A stretch of 64,000 nt of DNA from Omphiscola glabra (GCA_964017045.1 OZ024810.1:401611-465610); one strand, 5' to 3'; numbered from the stretch's first letter, positions 44,505 through 56,644 are shown. The notes: generated from the letters alone by a model not told the origin. Made by a program: numbers and translations.

Positions 44505-44760
44505 GGCATGGCCCTATCTGTACCACGGCCCTATCTGAACCACAGCCCTATCTGTACCACGGCCCTATCTGTACCACAGCCCTATATGTCCCACAGCACT
44601 ATCTGTACCTAAGCCCTATCTGTACCACGGCCCTATCTGTACCATGGCTCTATCTGTATCATGGCTCTATCTGTACCTTTCCTCGACACAGCCCTACCTG
44701 TACCTTTCCTCACTACGGCCCTATCTGTAACTTTCCTCGGTACGGCCTTATCTGCACCTC
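44505..44760. repeat. Short tandem repeat, ~17-bp unit, then longer derivatives
   Basis: GCCCTATCTGTACCACG repeats about 10 times with changes. It grades into CTATCTGTACCTTTCCTC-type units of about 30 bp up to 44760. Confidence 0.92.
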
Positions 44761-45046
44761 TTCCTTTCTCAACATCCACACATACCCCCCACGCCCGATC
44801 CATTAAAAAACAACTCAAAGATTGTTTCCTGATAATCCATTCAATATTTTTACAATTTGAGAGCTCTAAGAAGATCATTACAGACGTGTATTTCCTAAAA
44901 AAGCTTTGTTTATTAAGCCAGACGTTGGATTCAGCGCCACAGGATTTCTGCCAGACATCCAATAAGAGAGGGATTAAAAGATTGATGCAGTAATCCACGG
45001 GGATTAGAGATTTCAAGATCATCGGGTGGCGCGATCATTCGTAACG

Positions 45047-45345
45047 TGTTTGTTATGTGGGGATCCCTGGCATACAAAAATATACGCAGTGCAATAACGA
45101 GTGGACTGGTTGTTATGTGGGGATGCCTGGGATACAAAAATATACGCAGTGCAATAACGAGTGGACTGGTTGTTATGTGCGGATGCCTGGCATACAAAAA
45201 TATACGCAGTGTAATAACGAGTGGACTGGTTGTTATGTGGGGATGCCTGGCATACAAAAATATACGCAGTGTAATAACGAGTGGACTGGTTGTTTTGTGG
45301 GGATGCCTGGCATACAAAAATGTACACAGTGCAATAACGAGTATT
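45047..45345. repeat. Minisatellite, 60-bp unit, 5 copies
   Basis: GGATGCCTGGCATACAAAAA, then TATACGCAGTGCAATAACGA and GTGGACTGGTTGTTATGTGG, recurs every 60 bp. Sixty is divisible by three, so 20-residue periodic frames exist on both strands. Confidence 0.96.
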
Positions 45346-45990
45346 GTCCAGTACATTTGTGCCTTGTTGTCCAGTCAGTTACGAGTTTTGTCCACTGCAT
45401 TTACTCCTTGATGTCAGGTCAGAAGCGAGTAATGTTCAGTGCATTAGTACTTTGTTTTCCAGTGCATTTGAGCCTTGTTGTCCAGTCAATAGCGAGTAAT
45501 GTCCAGTGCATGAGTGGATATAGCGGTTGGGATACAGTTGGGATATATAATTTGGAATATAATAGTTGGGATTTATCAGTTGGAATATAATAGTTGGGAT
45601 ATAGAAGTTGGGATATATCAGTTGGAATTTAGCAGTTTGAATTTAATAGTTGATATATAGCAGTTGGAATATAATAGTTTGGCTACATAATTAAAATAGA
45701 ACAAACGTTGGGATATAATGATTAAGATGCAAAAGTTGTGATAGAATGATTGAGATATACCATTTGGGATAGAATGATTGAGATATAACAGTTGGGAAAG
45801 AATGATTGAGATATAAAAGTTGGGATAGAATGATTGATATATAACAGTTGAGACAGAATGATTGAGATATAACAGTTGGGATTGAATGATTGAGATATAA
45901 CAGTTGGGATAGAATGATTGAGATATAACAGTATAATATTTGTGAAAGAACAGTTGGGATACAACATTTTTGAAATAACTGTTGGGATTG
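45346..45990. repeat. Two degenerate arrays (GTCCAGTGCATT and GAATGATTGAGATATAAC)
   Basis: Up to 45510, CCTTGTTGTCCAGTCA and GTAATGTCCAGTGCAT recur. From 45520, TTGGGATATAG-type units lead into a ~28-bp unit GAATGATTGAGATATAACAG, about 8 copies, ending near 45960. Confidence 0.88.
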
Positions 45991-46222
45991 AGCAATAAAT
46001 ACAGGATGTGAAGGACATGTCGCAAATGACCAAGTGAGATTGCCAAATCATGTTCACCTGCTATTGTCCAGATACAGAATGAAACCCTATTAAAACCTAA
46101 CAACTGAATGTCATGTTACAGATTTTCGATAAAATTAATACAACACCTGCACCCCCCCCCCCCCTGATAACACATCATTAAAAAAAATTAGAAGCTTTTA
46201 ATACATTAAATGAATACTAGAA
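45991..46222. other. Unique sequence with a C-run
   Basis: A C-run lies near 46151-46164. No gene or element end. Confidence 0.4.
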
Positions 46223-46985
46223 AAATCTATTTACAATAGGTAATAGAATCTATTTACAACAGGTAATGTGATCTATTTACAACAGGTAATAGAATCTATT
46301 TACAACAGGTAATGGGATCTATTTACAACAGGTAATAACATCTATTTACATGTGATAATGTGATCTATTTACAACAGGTAATGTGATCTATTTACAACAG
46401 GTAATAGAATCTATTTACAACAGGTAATGTGATCTATTTACAACAGGTAATAGAATCTATTTACAACAGGTAATGTGATCTATTTACAACAGGTAATAGA
46501 ATCTATTTACAACAGGTAATGTGATCTATTTACAACAGGTAATAGAATCTATTTACAACAGGTAATATAATCTATTTACAACAGGTAATGGGATCTATTT
46601 ACAACAGGTAATATAATCTATTTACAACAGGTAATATAATCTATTTACAACAGGTAATATAATCTATTTACAACAGGTAATGGGATCTATTTACAACAGG
46701 TAATGGAATTTATTTACAGCAGGTAATGGAATCTATTTACAGCAGGTAATGGGATCTATTTACAGCAGGTAATGGGATCTATTTACAGCAGGTAATGGAA
46801 TTTATTTACAGCAGGTAATGGAATTTATTTACAGTTGGTAATGGAATTTATTTACAGCAGGGATGTAATTTATTTACAGCAGGTAATGGATCCTATTTAA
46901 AACAGGTAATGGAATCTATTTACAACAGGTTATGGGATCTATTTACAACAGGTAATGGATCCTATTTACAACAGGTAATGGAATC
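46223..46985. repeat. Minisatellite, 23-bp unit, about 33 copies
   Basis: ATCTATTTACAACAGGTAAT recurs every 23 bp. The variable step is TAGA, TGTG, TGGG, TATA or TGGA, and CAGCAGG replaces CAACAGG in the right half. In the middle, TAGA and TGTG units alternate (46 bp). Confidence 0.96.
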
Positions 46986-47083
46986 GTTTTCTAGTTCCTC
47001 CCCAACCACAGGCCGCTAAATGTTACAAAGAAAACACAGCAAAGAAATGAGCGTTTATCCAGTATTTCATGTTTCATATCTTC

Positions 47084-47157
47084 CTTGACCATCTTAAACT
47101 GATGAAGGCACTTTGCCGAAACGTTCTTCTCTTACTGTCCCGTCTTTCTATTTCAAG
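47084..47157 (+). ncRNA. Candidate type I hammerhead ribozyme
   Basis: The conserved core pieces lie in order: CTGATGA at 47099-47105 and GAAA at 47118-47121. Between them AGGCACTTTGCC can form a 4-bp helix (GGCA/TGCC, stem II) with a CTT loop. After GAAA, CG can pair with CG at 47141-47142, giving a very short stem III, then TC as cleavage site (47143-47144). The AAA before CTGATGA pairs with TTT at 47145-47147, and CTTGA (47084-47088) pairs with TCAAG (47153-47157), a broken stem I. Weak stem III is a known trait of hammerheads in Penelope-like retroelements. The extra A after CTGATGA and the thin stem III are departures from the strong consensus, so activity is uncertain. Confidence 0.4.
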
Positions 47158-47164
47158 CTACCTC

Positions 47165-47932
47165 ATACCTTGATCTACTCACACCTTGTTCTACTCACAC
47201 CTTGATCTACTCATACCTTGTTCTACTCATACCTTGTTCTACTCATACCTTGATCTACTCATACCTTGTTCTACTCATACCTTGATCTACTCATACCTTG
47301 ATCTACTCACACCTTGTTCTACTCACACCTTGTTCTACTCACACCTTGTTCTACTCACACCTTGATCTACTCATACCTTGTTCTACTCACACCTTGATCT
47401 ACTCATACATTGTTCTACTCATACCTTGATCTACCCATACCTTGTTCTACTCACACCTTGATCTACTCATACCTTGTTCTACTCACACCTTGATCTACTC
47501 ATACCTTGTTCTACTCATACCTTGATCTACTCATACCTTTTTCCACTCATACCTTGATCTACTCATACCTTGTTCTGCTCATACCTTGTTCTACTCATAC
47601 CTTGTTCTACTCATACCTTGATCTACTCATACCTTGATCTACTCATACCTTGTTCTACTCATACCTTGTTCTACTCATACCTTGTTCTACTCACACCTTG
47701 TTCTACTCACACCTTGTTCTACTCACACCTTGATCTACTCATACCTTGTTCTACTCATACCTTGTTCTACTCATACCTTGATCTACTCATACCTTGATCT
47801 ACTCATACCTTGTTCTACTCATACCTTGTTCTACTCATACCTTGATCTACTCATACCTTGTTCTACTCATACCTTGTTCTACTCATACCTTGTTCTACTC
47901 ATACCTTGTTCTACTCATACCTTGTTCTACTC
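47165..47932. repeat. Satellite, 16-bp unit, about 48 copies
   Basis: CTTGTTCTACTCATAC repeats. Variants are CTTGATCTAC and CTCACAC, in an irregular order that could encode duplication history. Confidence 0.97.
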
Positions 47933-48122
47933 CTCATCAGGTCATCAGCTAGTTTTGGTCAGGTCATCAACTAATTTTGGTCAGGTCATCAGCTAGTTTT
48001 GGTCAGGTCATCAGCTAGTTTTGGGCAGGTCATCAGCTAGTTTTGGTCAGGTCATCAGCTAGTTTTGGTCAGGTCATCAACTAGTTTTGGTCAGGTCATC
48101 AGCTAGTTTTGGTCAGGTCATG
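47933..48122. repeat. Tandem repeat, 22-bp unit, about 8-9 copies
   Basis: GTCATCAGCTAGTTTTGGTC repeats every 22 bp. It starts directly where the 16-bp satellite stops. Confidence 0.95.
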
Positions 48123-48284
48123 ACATTCACCTTCATGGGCATGGAATGTAGTTTAAAGACCTCGATAAGCTACATAAAAATATTTGAGGGATTACAAGGT
48201 GTGTTTATCATTGACGTATTTTAATATTACAAAACTTTTTAACGAACTCCAGCTCCCTGGACTCTGGGATTAGGGCTCTGAATA

Positions 48285-48385
48285 TAGGCTCACCAGACAT
48301 GTTGAAATCTTTAGAAATATGGGCTCATCAGAAATGTTGAAATCTGTAGAAATATTGGCTCATCAGACATGTTGAAATCTGACAA
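48285..48385. repeat. Tandem repeat, ~36-bp unit, 3 copies
   Basis: GGCTCATCAGAAATGTTGAA with ATCTGTAGAAATAT recurs three times. Confidence 0.9.
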
Positions 48386-48733
48386 TCCAACAGTCTTCAA
48401 TCCAAATGAATGAAAAATAAGTTTTAAAATAAAAGTTATCTGGCCTCGCTCGACTGTCACACAAGATGAACTCTCTAAACGTCAAAAACAACATCACTGC
48501 CTCGTACGGCTGACGGTCACTCGTGTTTTTTAATATTAAAAATACAAACAACCCATCGATTCTTCAAGTGATTTCTAAACAGGGGTTGACAGGCCTCGAG
48601 CAGACGTCAAGCTTTCCGCTGCGTCCCTACGGGATCTTGCACTTCAAAAAAAAAAAAGAAAAGAAAAAAAAAAGAAAAAAAAGAAGAAAAAAAACAAAAA
48701 CAAAAACAGTGGTTCTCACGGAATCTTGAACAT
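48386..48733. other. Unique sequence ending in an A/G-rich run
   Basis: The tract 48648-48708 is almost pure A with scattered G and C, reminiscent of a poly-A-derived retrotransposon tail but with no identifiable body upstream. Confidence 0.5.
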
Positions 48734-49033
48734 CATAATAACGGTTACCGGAAATTTGTTTGAAAGAAATTTCTTCAACGGAAAATTTATCAACGGAAAT
48801 TTGATCGAATCTTTTTTCAGTTCACACGTTAAAATTTTCGTCAAATTTTTATGTGAACGCACTATACTTTATTGTAAAACAAAATAATGCGTTCAAAAAG
48901 AAATTTGACGCAAAATTTTAACGTGTAAACTGAAAAAAATATTACACCAAATTTCCGTTCGACCAAATTTCCGTAAATCAATTTTCCGTCGACGAAATTT
49001 CTTTCAAACTAATTTCCGGATACGTATAATAAC
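48734..49033. mobile_element. Foldback MITE, copy 2 (282 bp)
   Basis: The element spans about 48743-49024. It starts GGTTACCGGAAATTTGTTTG and ends TTTCCGGATACGT. Both arms contain the GAAAGAAATTTCNTCNACGG motif or its inverse, and CAGTTCACACGTTA / TAACGTGTAAACTG is present in both arms, so this copy keeps more of its palindrome than copy 1. Flanks CATAATAAC (48734-48742) and TATAATAAC (49025-49033) match at 8 of 9. It is non-coding. Confidence 0.85.
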
Positions 49034-49395
49034 TGGTTCCCATGGGAACTCCCCTCTGACCTCCACGGCCTCCCCTCTGACCTCCACTGGCCCCCCACTG
49101 ACCCCCCACCCCCTTATTTGAAGAAGTTGTTAGGAAATTTTGTGACTCGTGGAAAAAAAATTAATCGAAAAGAATTGTTTCACCAGGGTGTCTGGTGTTA
49201 ATTACTCGATACACCATACACCACGCGAGGGTGTCTCGGGGGTCAGGGTTGTGTCACTAGTTATGACAGCTCTCATAAAGAATTCGTTGTCCGTCCAATG
49301 AGTGGGTCAGTTTTAACTAGTTCTACCGGCAGGGCCGACAACTCTGATTCAATTGTCTGAGCTTTCATTTTTCTGTTTTTTAAGTTCTTTTTGAA
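49034..49395. other. Unique sequence with short CCCCTCTGACCTCCAC duplication
   Basis: CTCCCCTCTGACCTCCAC occurs twice near 49048-49087. Nothing else recognised. Confidence 0.45.
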
Positions 49396-49397
49396 AA

Positions 49398-49508
49398 GCA
49401 CATGTATGCTACGTGAAGTTCATCTATTTGAACACTGTATGCTACGTGACGTTCATCTATTTGAACACTGTATGCTACGCGAAGTTCATATATTTAAACA
49501 CTGTATGT
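49398..49508. repeat. Tandem repeat, ~35-bp unit, 3 copies
   Basis: GTATGCTACGTGAAGTTCAT with CTATTTGAACACT recurs three times. Confidence 0.92.
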
Positions 49509-50065
49509 CACTGTGAAAGTTGTTTGAATCAAATTGACAATAACCAGAGCTATAAATGGAGCAAAATGGAAATGACATTGTAACAAAAGGGAATTAACAT
49601 TGTAACAACAGGTACTTAACATTGTAAAAACAGGGACTTAAACGTATAACAGTAAGTTGAGGGGAAAATACATTGAATAATCGAAGACGTTTGAAGGTCA
49701 AAAATGTCTTTAAAAGAAACTATATGTCGGTTGTTCTAAATAGAGTCATTATAACCCCTTGAAGGAATCTTTGGGTCATCAGGACCCCTTGAAGGGATCT
49801 TATTTCTTTGTTCAGAGCGTACCCTAACAAAAAAGTTGATGGTTTCGAAATGTACATTAAACTTGATGGAACTCAGACTAATATTATGATGCTCTTAAAC
49901 TTAGTGGTCAACAGGCTGACTGGAACAACCAAAACAATTTATATAGCACATACACATATAGAAAAACATACAAATAATAAAACACATAAAAATAAATAAA
50001 CACGCGTACATAAAAAAGGGGGACGTTTTGTTTGTGTGTGTGTGTGGGGGGGGGGGTGAGGGTTA
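49509..50065. other. Mostly unique sequence, GT/G-run at the right
   Basis: GGGAATTAACATTGTAACAACAGG-like phrases repeat loosely at 49560-49640, and CCCCTTGAAGG occurs twice near 49755 and 49787. A G-run lies near 50047-50056. Confidence 0.45.
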
Positions 50066-50071
50066 CAAGAT

Positions 50072-50608
50072 GCAAAAGAAACAGATTGATGGACAGGAAG
50101 AAACAGATTGATGGACAGGAAGAAACAGATTGATGGACAGGAAGAAACAGATTGATGGACAGGAAGAAACAGATTGATGGACAGGAAGAAAGAGATTGAT
50201 GGACAGGAAGAAACAGATTGATGGACAGGAAGAAAGAGATTGATGGACAGGAAGAAAGAGATTGATGGACAGGAAGAAACAGATTGATGGACAGGAAGAA
50301 AGAGATTGATGGACAGGAAGAAACAGATTGATGGACAGGAAGAAACAGATTGATGGACAGGAAGAAAGAGATTGATGGACAGGAAGAAACAGATTGATGG
50401 ACAGGAAGAAAGAGATTGATGGACAGGAAGAAAGAGATTGATGGACAGGAAGAAACAGATTGATGGACAGGAAGAAAGAGATTGATGGACAGGAAGAAAC
50501 AGATTGATGGACAGGAAGAAACAGATTGATGGACAGGAAGAAAGAGATTGATGGACAGGAAGAAACAGATTGATGGACAGGAAGAAAGAGATTGATGGAC
50601 AGGAAGTG
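50072..50608. repeat. Minisatellite, 22-bp unit, about 24 copies
   Basis: GATTGATGGACAGGAAGAAA followed by CA or GA repeats every 22 bp. The CA/GA choice is the only common variation. Reverse frames (FFLSINLFLPVHQ) are open through the array. Confidence 0.97.
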
Positions 50609-50717
50609 GCTGGAGTATCAGTGTAAAGAGTGTGATCGTATTCAATACTAACTGATAAATAAAAGCTATTTTTAAAAAATGTAAAGCTTATTGGTCCGGC
50701 CCTATGATTTGTGACAG

Positions 50718-51003
50718 GCCTTTAAATTGCGCTCCATCCTTTAAACTGCGCCCCATCCTTTAAACTGCGCCATAGTCCTTCAAATTTCACCCTAGTCTTT
50801 CAACTTGCGCCTTAGTCCTTTAAATTGAGCCCTAGTTCTTCAAATTGCGCTTTAGTCCTTCAAATTGCGCTTTAGTCCTTCAAATTGCGCTATACTCCTT
50901 CAAATTGCGCCCTAGTTTTTCAAATTGCCCCCAGTCTTTCAAATTGCGGCCTAGTTCTTCAAATTGCACTTTAGTTCTTCAAATTGTGCCATATTCCTTC
51001 AAT
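50718..51003. repeat. Short tandem repeat, ~18-bp unit, about 15 copies
   Basis: AGTCCTTCAAATTGCGCT and variants (TTTAAATTGCGCC, AGTTCTTCAAATTG) recur. Confidence 0.92.
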
Positions 51004-51004
51004 T

Positions 51005-51130
51005 TGCACCACTGGCGCCTCCTCCCAGTCTATCAATGGCGCCTCCTCCAGTCTATAACTGGCGCCTCCTCCTAGTCTATCACTGACGCTCCCCCCCAGT
51101 CTATCAATGGCGCCTCACCCCAATCTATCA
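51005..51130. repeat. Tandem repeat, ~22-bp unit, about 5 copies
   Basis: GGCGCCTCCTCCCAGTCTAT with CAAT or CACT recurs. Confidence 0.9.
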
Positions 51131-52132
51131 CCACCGACTGCCATCTTGTTTGTAGTTAATCGGTCTGCTTGCATAATTCATTGACATCTGAACCTTGTCC
51201 CGCCACTAACCTCAGTCCCATATGGATATATTCGTATTACTTACGTCCCAGGAGGGTCGTCACCATACTGGGCAGTGGTGGAGAAATTGACTCTCGACTG
51301 ACCATTAGCGAAACTGTTTAAGCCGCAGAAGTTCCTAAGTTATCGCAACTCCGTATAGTAGTACCAATAAATACCACTTTGATAAACAAGCACCTTGATA
51401 TTATAAAGTAATTTTTAATATATATATAAATAAATTGTAACTGTCGACCTGATCTAGGTCAGAGAGTTGCTGTCAGTTCAGTAGTAATAATACAGTTTAA
51501 AAAAGATGATAATTATAATAATAATAAAAAGTCTACTGATAATAATCATATTAAGTAATTAAGAATCCATTCATCTTTTTTTATTACAGTGATCCATTGT
51601 ATAATAATAATAATATTATATATCTTTCTAGTCCTACTAAACCTTACATGCGAGCCATAATGTTAAAATATATTATTAAAACTAAACAATGCAGTCACGG
51701 CGCGTGATCTACAAACACACATTTTAAAATGAACCTAGTTAACCCTTTAAGAAAAGAACAACAAGAAAACAACATTTTCTTTAAGCTCAGTTCGACCCGT
51801 GATCCAAAGACACGGTCATTGAAAATAATCAATGAGTTGCCTTATTAAGGTCTTTAAAATGTCACATCTGACCTGGTCATCATGCAAGGATGCACGATCT
51901 CCTACTCTGCTATCTTTAAGACACTCAGGCGGCGCGGGACTAAATTGTTGACGTCATTACAACGTCATAGGTTTAAAAAAATCTTTGTGAAGAAGTAAGA
52001 GCAGCACATGTTTTGATGACGTCATATGTAAATTGAGTATCATCGAAATAGGATTTTAAAAAATCAACAAAACATCTGTCTTTGAAGATATTCTTTTATT
52101 TGGGGGGTTATTTTGCCACGAGGATTTCAAAC
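51131..52132. other. Unique sequence, AT-rich
   Basis: Short ATA/ATTATA runs occur at 51500-51620. I see no splice-flanked exon or transposon terminus. Confidence 0.45.
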
Positions 52133-52134
52133 TA

Positions 52135-54188
52135 AAAGAATTGTATGGATAGAAATGAACTTATTGTATGGATAGAAATGAACTTATTGTATGGATAGAA
52201 ATGAACTTATTGTATGGATAGAAATGAACTTATTGTATGGATAGAAATGAACTTATTGTATGGATAGAAATGAACTTATTGTATGGATATAAATGAACTT
52301 ATTGTATGGATAGAAATGAACTTATTGTATGGATAGAAATGAACTTATTGTATGGATAGAAATGAACTTATTGTATGGATAGAAATGAACTTATTGTATG
52401 GATAGAAATGAACTTATTGTATGGATAGAAATGAACTTATTGTATGGATAGAAATGAACTTATTGTATGGATAGAAATGAACTTATTGTATGGATAGAAA
52501 TGAACTTATTGTATGGATAGAAATGAACTTATTGTATGGATAGAAATGAACTTTTCGTATGGATAGAAATGAACTTATTGTATGGATAGAAATGAACTTA
52601 TTGTATGGATAGAAATGAACTTATTGTATGGATAGAAATGAACTTATTGTATGGATAGAAATGAACTTATTGTATGGATATAAATGAACTTATTGTATGA
52701 ATAGAAATGAACTTATTGTATGGATAGAAATGAACTTATTGTATGGATAGAAATGAACTTATTGTATGGATAGAAATGAACTTATTGTATGGATAGAAAT
52801 GAACTTATTGTATGGATAGAAATGAACTTATTGTATGGATAGAAATGAACTTATTGTATGGATAGAAATGAACTTATTGTATGGATAGAAATGAACTTAT
52901 TGTATGGATAGAAATGAACTTATTGTATGGATAGAAATGAACTTATTGTATGGATAGAAATGAACTTATTGTATGGATAGAAATGAACTTATTGTATGGA
53001 TAGAAATGAACTTATTGTATGGATAGAAATGAACTTTTCGTATGGATAGAAATGAACTTATTGTATGGATAGAAATGAACTTATTGTATGGATAGAAATG
53101 AACTTATTGTATGGATAGAAATGAACTTATTGTATGGATAGAAATGAACTTATTGTATGGATAGAAATGAACTTATTGTATGGATAGAAATGAACTTATT
53201 GTATGGATAGAAATGAACTTATTGTATGGATAGAGATGAACTTATTGTATGGATAGAGATGAACTTATTGTATGAATAGAGATGAACTTATTGTATGGAT
53301 AGAGATGAACTTATTGTATGGATAGAGATGAACTTATTGTATGGATAGAGATAACCTTATTGTATGGATAGAGATGAACTTATTGTATGGATAGATATGA
53401 ACTTATTGTATGGATAGAAATGAACTTTTTGTATGGATAGAAATGAACTTTTTGTATGGATAGAAATGAACTTATTGTATGGATAGAAATGAACTTATTG
53501 TATGGATAGAAATGAACTTATTGTATGGATAGAAATGAACTTATTGTATGGATAGAAATGAACTTATTGTATGGATAGAAATGAACTTATTGTATGGATA
53601 GAAATGAACTTATTGTATGGATAGAAATGAACTTATTGTATGGATAGAAATGAACTTATTGTATGGATAGAAATGAACTTATTGTATGGATAGAAATGAA
53701 CTTATTGTATGGATAGAAATGAACTTATTGTATGGATAGAGATGAACTTATTGTATGGATAGAGATGAACTTATTGTATGGATAGAGATGAACTTATTGT
53801 ATGGATAGAGATGAACTTATTGTATGGATAGAAATGAACTAATTGTATGGATAGAGATGTACTTATTGTATGGATAGAGATGTACTTATTGTATGGATAG
53901 AGATGTACTTATTGTATGGATAGAAATGAACTTATTGTATGGATAGAGATGGACTTATTGTATGGATAGAGATGAACTTATTGTATGGATAGAAATGTAC
54001 TTATTGTATGGATAGAAATGAACTTATTGTATGGATAGAGATGGACTTATTGTATGGATAGAGATGAACTTATTGTATGGATAGAGATGAACTTATTTTA
54101 TGGATAAAGATGAACTTATTGTATGGATAGAGATGAACTTATTGTATGGATAGAGATGAACTTATTGTATGGATAGAGATGGACTTAT
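52135..54188. repeat. Large satellite, 23-bp unit, about 89 copies
   Basis: TATTGTATGGATAGAAATGA plus ACT recurs every 23 bp. The left two thirds use AGAAATG, while AGAGATG takes over in blocks on the right (53230-53400, 53735-53810, 53850-54185). A rare CTTTTCGTATGG marker at 52551 and 53034 is 483 bp apart (21 units), revealing an internal block duplication. Confidence 0.98.
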
Positions 54189-54628
54189 TTCATTAACGAC
54201 AATTGTGAGCGGTCTAATTTGTTTTTATGACGTTTTCTTCACAATATTAAGAGCGAATTTTCAGTGTTCAATTTCAAGTTTTAAGCGTTGTTTGATATAA
54301 GGTAATAATGATCAATAAAAGTAATAAGTATTGTATACTTATTACATACAAAAATAGTTTTAGCGCTTATTCAATCAAATGATAATCATTATAATGTTAA
54401 AAACAAATATGACAGTCATTTTCTATTTAAAATTCGCTAACTCTGGCAACTGGCAACTATGTAAACATGGTGTCAGTAAAATTGTTAGCAAACAAACAAA
54501 ATAAATATGTTGTACGAGTAGAAAAGACGAAAATTTACCTAAGCGGGAAGGGGGTGTCATAATTTGTCTTGGGTATCCTACCGAGGGGCTAAGGGGCGCT
54601 CATGTGACTTTATTTATATTTCGATAAG
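54189..54628. other. Unique AT-rich sequence
   Basis: No gene recognised. A GGGGTGTC and GGGGCTAAGGGGCGCTC stretch near 54550-54600 may be a short transposon piece. Confidence 0.4.
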
Positions 54629-56039
54629 TCTTGACTTAGAGACCGACCCAAAGTGATTTTCTGATCTCGGACGAAACCGAAACTAGGCCGAAAGTTAAAA
54701 ATGACTTTCGACTGAAGCCGAAACCAAAAGCTTAACAAGACTTTCGGCCTAAACTGAAACCGAAACCAAAGGCTTAATGAGACTTTCGGCCGAATCCGAA
54801 AATATTTAGATATTTTTAAATTCGTTCACACATACATTGTGCATACATCGAGAAATGATGGGTGAAAGTATCAATATTTACATTCTTTTTATAAAAAAAT
54901 TGAGATCATCGTGAATATTAATAAATAACGAATACTTTTGCTTTTACCATTTTAATTGAAAAGTCATTTACATTTCTTAAAAATGTATTTTCAAGTAGTA
55001 ATCCAACAGAAAATTTGGACCGGGGGTATGGGAGGGGGGAAATTCATGCAAAAATAAATTTGACGCAAAATTTTAACGTGTGAACTGAAAAAAAGATTCG
55101 ACCAAATTTCTGTCGATCAATTTTCCGTCGACGAAATTTCTTTACAACAAATTTCGGGATACTATAATTGTCAGCTTTACTGACAATAATCATATTTATA
55201 CCACAAACAATGATATTTAGTCTTTAACAAACTTTTAATTGATCTGCATTATAAAATTTAAGTGTAAATACATTTTAATTTGTTGATTAACAAGCTAAAG
55301 ATGTCATTTTTGTTCCCCCTACAATGTTAGGTGCCATAGATCAGCACGAACTAAAATGTATTTATAAATTTTTTATATTATAATTCTTTTTGTCTGGTGG
55401 GGGGGGGCTAGAAAATGTTGACATAATTAAATAAGGGGGGGGGGGTAATTGAAAGTTTTACATTTCTGGACAAAGGGTAGAGAGGGGGTCAAAAATTGCG
55501 TGTATATTGTTGACGTAATTAATGGACGACCCCTTATTCAATATTATTCAGCTTTGCCTATGACACTATTGATCAATCACAATGAGTATCACAAATGAAT
55601 GAATTGAATAAACCTAGGGTTTGAAATTTTATTTTTGAAAAAATGAAATAAAAAATGATATAAATATTACCATTCCATTATTTTTTTCTTCCACAAAACT
55701 GTTTACATTTGTCTAGACCTAACTGAAATTTAATTTTTGGAAATAAAGGACACGTAGGTCATCATGCAGCTGTGAGCAGTTTTATCATAGTATTAGTCAT
55801 ATAACACACGATGACAGCAAGAAGTCGAGCAATAATGAATATCGGATTGCCGGCCTAGAGACAGACAATCTGACTTCTGGTAGATGACCAAAAACCCCAA
55901 TCACTTTCGGCCAAAACCGAAATTAAACCGAAAGTTATTTTTTCTGTTTCGGCCGAAACCGAAACTAGCCCGAAAGTGATTAAATGACAAAATTTGGCAC
56001 CGAAACCGAAGCCGAAATTCGGTCGTCTCTATCTTGACT
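54629..56039. mobile_element. Non-autonomous hAT element, 1.40 kb, perfect 8-bp TSD
   Basis: The element spans 54637-56031. It starts TAGAGACCGACC and its right end reads as the inverse of TAGAGACGACCGAATTTCGG. TCTTGACT flanks it on both sides (54629-54636 and 56032-56039). Sub-terminal regions at both ends are dense in GGCCGAAACCGAAA and CTTTCGG, a style I know from hAT families starting TAGAGATGCACCGAA. The interior is AT-rich with G-runs near 55400 and 55435 and has no transposase-like frame. It holds half a foldback MITE. Confidence 0.93.
55045..55163. mobile_element. Foldback MITE, copy 3, right half only, nested in the hAT element
   Basis: AATTTGACGCAAAATTTTAA, CGTGTGAACTG, GATTCGACCAAATTTC and TTTTCCGTCGACGAAATTTC match the right arm of copies 1 and 2 in order. 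The left arm is missing, with a G-rich segment (GGGGGTATGGGAGGGGGG) in its place. Confidence 0.8.
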
Positions 56040-56124
56040 ATACCATTTTAATAATGTTAAATCCTCTTTGAAACAACGAGAATATAACTGAGAGACCTGC
56101 GTTGACAGCAATTTATTGGAACCG

Positions 56125-56612
56125 CTGTGTAAAGTGGTATTCCTTGTAAAGTGGTATTCTTTGTAAAGTGGTGTGCCTTGTAAAAAGTTATTCCTTGTAA
56201 AGTGGTATTCCTTGTAAAGTGGTATTCCTTGTAAAAGTGGTGTGCCTTGTAAAGTGGTATTCCTTGCAAAAGGGTATACCTTTCAAAGTGGTATTCCTTG
56301 TAAAGTGATGTGCCTTGTAAAAAGTTATTCCTTGTGAAGTGGTATTCCCTGTAAAGTGGTATTCCTTGTAAAGTGGTGTGCCTTGTAAAGTGGTATTCCT
56401 TGTAAAGTGGTATTCCTTGTAAAGTGGTGTGCCTTGTAAAGTGGTATTCCTTGTAAAGTGGTATGTCTTATAAAGTGGTCCTTGTAAAGTGGTATTCCTT
56501 ATAAAGTGGTGTGTCTTATAAAGTGGTATTCCTTGTAAAATGTTACACCTTGTAAAGTGGTGTGCCTTTTAAAGCGGTATGCTTTGTAAAGTGGTATTCC
56601 TTGTCAACTCAA
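56125..56612. repeat. Satellite, 17-bp unit, about 28 copies
   Basis: CTTGTAAAGTGGTATTC repeats, alternating with GTGTGC in place of GTATTC. Blocks with CTTGTAAAAAGTTATTC mark a repeated segment about 137 bp apart (56178 and 56315). Confidence 0.93.
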
Positions 56613-56644
56613 CTACCCATACCCTTTTAATAATGTTTCTAACT

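Noticed and set aside
48648..48710. Retrotransposon poly-A tail
   Set aside because: The A-rich run has no recognisable LINE or SINE body upstream and no target duplication that I can find.
52135..54188. CRISPR-like regular repeat
   Set aside because: The repeats are back to back with no unique spacers, and the surroundings are eukaryotic with transposons and microsatellites.
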